Assembly (NCBI GenBank): GCA_030067835.1
Contig: CP092441.1
Location: 1,674,001 to 1,738,000 of the forward strand
DNA from: Chakrabartyella piscis
GTDB lineage: Bacteria; Bacillota; Clostridia; Lachnospirales; Anaerotignaceae
Length of the DNA stretch: 64,000 nucleotides
Reading direction: 5' to 3'
Position 1 is the stretch's first letter. Each line of letters starts with the position of its first letter. Shown here one piece after another: positions 62,756-64,000 of the stretch. The translations under genes were made by a program, and so were the position numbers. Below the pieces are notes generated by a model that was not told the DNA's origin, ran no database searches, and worked only from the letters and a program-made list of their open reading frames with translations.

Positions 62756-64000
62756 TTATTGAATTCGTTGACCAGCAACAAACTTATCTACAATATGTCT
62801 ATCATCAGAAAGATATAGGATTCTCTCCAAACGTTGCATCAATGTCAATTCTTGTGGATGTGGAATTTGCTCATCATCAATGACAACTGCATCAAATTCA
62901 TAACCTTCTGCAAAACTACCTACATCACCAAAGAATTTACCACCACCAATGGTTGCCAAGTAAAACACTTCTTCCGTGGTCAATGCTTTTTCTGTATCGT
63001 CTATCAATCTCCAACGCAATTTGGACACTTGGATTGCATGTACCATTGCTTTGAACATAGAAATGTCTGTCCCACCAGAAACATCACTTCCAAGACCCAT
63101 TTCCATTCCTTTTTCCATATATTTTCTTGCTGGTGCAATGCCAGAAGAAACATTGATATTGGATTCTGGACAATGTGCAATGAACACACCATTTTCTTTC
63201 ATCATTTCCAATTCTTCATCGCTAGAATGCACACAATGTGCCATAATGGTTTTACCATTGGTACCAAACAAACCAAATTCATTATAAGCATCCCCATAAA
63301 ATTTGGAATTTGGACAAAGTTCCTTCACCCATTCAATTTCACCAAAGTTTTCAGACAAATGGGATTGTGCTGTCAAATTATATTTCTTTTGGATGTCACC
63401 CAAAGCATACATCAATTCATCTGTACAAGATGGTATGAATCTTGGTGTAATCATAGGTTTTGTATTTTGGAGGTATTTTACGCTTTCAATCCAACGAATG
63501 GTTTCAGAAATGGATTCTTCTGCACTTTCTTCCACCAAATAATCAGGAGCATTGCGATCCATATTCACTTTACCAACATAGGTAATGAGACCTGTTTTTT
63601 CCAATTCTTCCATAAACAAGATGGTTGCATCGGTATGTCTGGAAGCAAAGATACAAGCTCTTGTGGTGGCACTTTTCACCAAATCGCCTACATAATAACC
63701 ATAAGCTTTTTTTGCATACTCTAAATCCTTGAACTTACCTTCTTCTTTGAAAGCATTGGCAAGAAGCCAATCCAACAACTCCATATCCATACCAGTGCTT
63801 CTAAAACCATATTGAGGTGCATGGACATGTAAATCGATTAGACCTGGAATTATGGTGTGATTGGAATAATCATACAATACAAAGCCTTCATATTCCTTTG
63901 GGATGCTTTTGAAAACACCTGCACTTTTTCCATCTTTGCAAATCAAATATTGATTTTCCAACATTTCCATCTCTGTAGGAGTCACACTATAATAGATATT
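62756..64000 (-). CDS. guaD: Guanine deaminase (5' end beyond the window)
   Basis: The frame runs off the right edge, and 414 residues are visible. It is an amidohydrolase-fold enzyme converting guanine to xanthine in purine salvage or breakdown. Zinc ligands are the HxH of GLIDLHVHAPQYGFR, the His of LTAQSHLSENFGEIEWV, the His of MAHCVHSSDEEL, and the Asp of GLGSDVSGG. The APQYGFR and SHLSEN segments are specific to guanine deaminases. The true start must lie past 64000, since the visible N-terminal residues continue the family's usual beta-sandwich domain. It is convergent with the solute-binding lipoprotein. Confidence 0.92.
   Translation of the reverse strand, partial: NIYYSVTPTEMEMLENQYLICKDGKSAGVFKSIPKEYEGFVLYDYSNHTIIPGLIDLHVHAPQYGFRSTGMDMELLDWLLANAFKEEGKFKDLEYAKKAYGYYVGDLVKSATTRACIFASRHTDATILFMEELEKTGLITYVGKVNMDRNAPDYLVEESAEESISETIRWIESVKYLQNTKPMITPRFIPSCTDELMYALGDIQKKYNLTAQSHLSENFGEIEWVKELCPNSKFYGDAYNEFGLFGTNGKTIMAHCVHSSDEELEMMKENGVFIAHCPESNINVSSGIAPARKYMEKGMEMGLGSDVSGGTDISMFKAMVHAIQVSKLRWRLIDDTEKALTTEEVFYLATIGGGKFFGDVGSFAEGYEFDAVVIDDEQIPHPQELTLMQRLERILYLSDDRHIVDKFVAGQRIQ

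Noticed and set aside
1..64000. CRISPR arrays, tRNA or rRNA genes, insertion sequences, prophage or integrase genes
   Set aside because: None seen on reading both strands. No regularly spaced repeats, no cloverleaf-like gene and no transposase motif were found. Short RNAs without strong sequence signals could still have been missed.

Overview
The window is a low-GC chromosome segment from an anaerobic, probably spore-forming member of the Clostridia. A Lachnospirales-like lineage is my best guess, but no species can be named. Supporting signs are AT-rich DNA with TTG as a common leucine codon, a SpoIVB sporulation peptidase, a reverse-type rubrerythrin behind a PerR-like box, an S-layer-homology surface protein, a separate PyrI subunit with electron-transfer PyrK/PyrD, and Clostridia-style intergenic signals (T-box, ZTP riboswitch). 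No tRNA, rRNA, CRISPR array, integrase or transposase was seen. Nearly everything is core metabolism in operons.

Layout. (1) 1-5125, + strand: ispA (cut by the left edge), a PAP2-like membrane gene, tlyA, nadK, argR, recN and a small membrane protein. This is the usual clostridial ispA-to-recN block, but without dxs between ispA and tlyA. (2) 5227-11266, - strand: gltD and gltB, the two subunits of glutamate synthase, followed by a ~600-bp AT-rich gap. (3) 11863-15091, + strand: ruvA, ruvB, a small acidic protein, yaaA and a Bcp peroxiredoxin. (4) 15144-16241, - strand: an alanine/ornithine-racemase-like PLP enzyme.

(5) 16463-22326, - strand: the pyrimidine operon pyrC-pyrK-pyrD-pyrF-pyrE-pyrB-pyrI, in transcription order. 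(6) 22458-36540, + strand: the divergent purine operon purE-purC-purF-purM-purN-purO-purB-(AICAR transformylase)-lipoprotein-purD-purL. It starts with a strong promoter, a ZTP (pfl) riboswitch and a terminator that competes with the aptamer. The bifunctional PurH is replaced by two stand-alone enzymes. Together (5) and (6) hold the complete UMP route from carbamoyl phosphate and most of the IMP route from PRPP, on either side of a shared ~130-bp divergent promoter region.

(7) 36596-38909: asp23 and a FakA-like kinase behind a ~200-nt structured leader. (8) 39058-42676: spoIVB, a decayed sortase fragment, a radical SAM protein, a Cys-rich membrane peptide and an HD protein. (9) 42680-45442, - strand: an AEC permease and an ABC-F ATPase. 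(10) 45628-47553: an S-layer-homology/Ig-like surface protein. Its promoter spacer is a (TA)9 repeat, and an 11-bp hairpin separates its Shine-Dalgarno sequence from its start codon. (11) 47748-56310: an M16C peptidase, rubrerythrin, a PcsB-like M23 hydrolase, an Sfp-type phosphopantetheinyl transferase and leuS with a T-box leader (CUC specifier). (12) 56316-64000: an ABC exporter pair, a hemolysin-III-like membrane protein, a DUF1836 protein, a solitary ABC substrate-binding lipoprotein and a guanine deaminase cut by the right edge.

The most unusual signal is the possibly phase-variable promoter and hairpin leader of the surface protein at 45628-45750. The purine-control RNA, the PerR-like box on rubrerythrin, the split PurH and the lipoprotein inside the purine operon come next.
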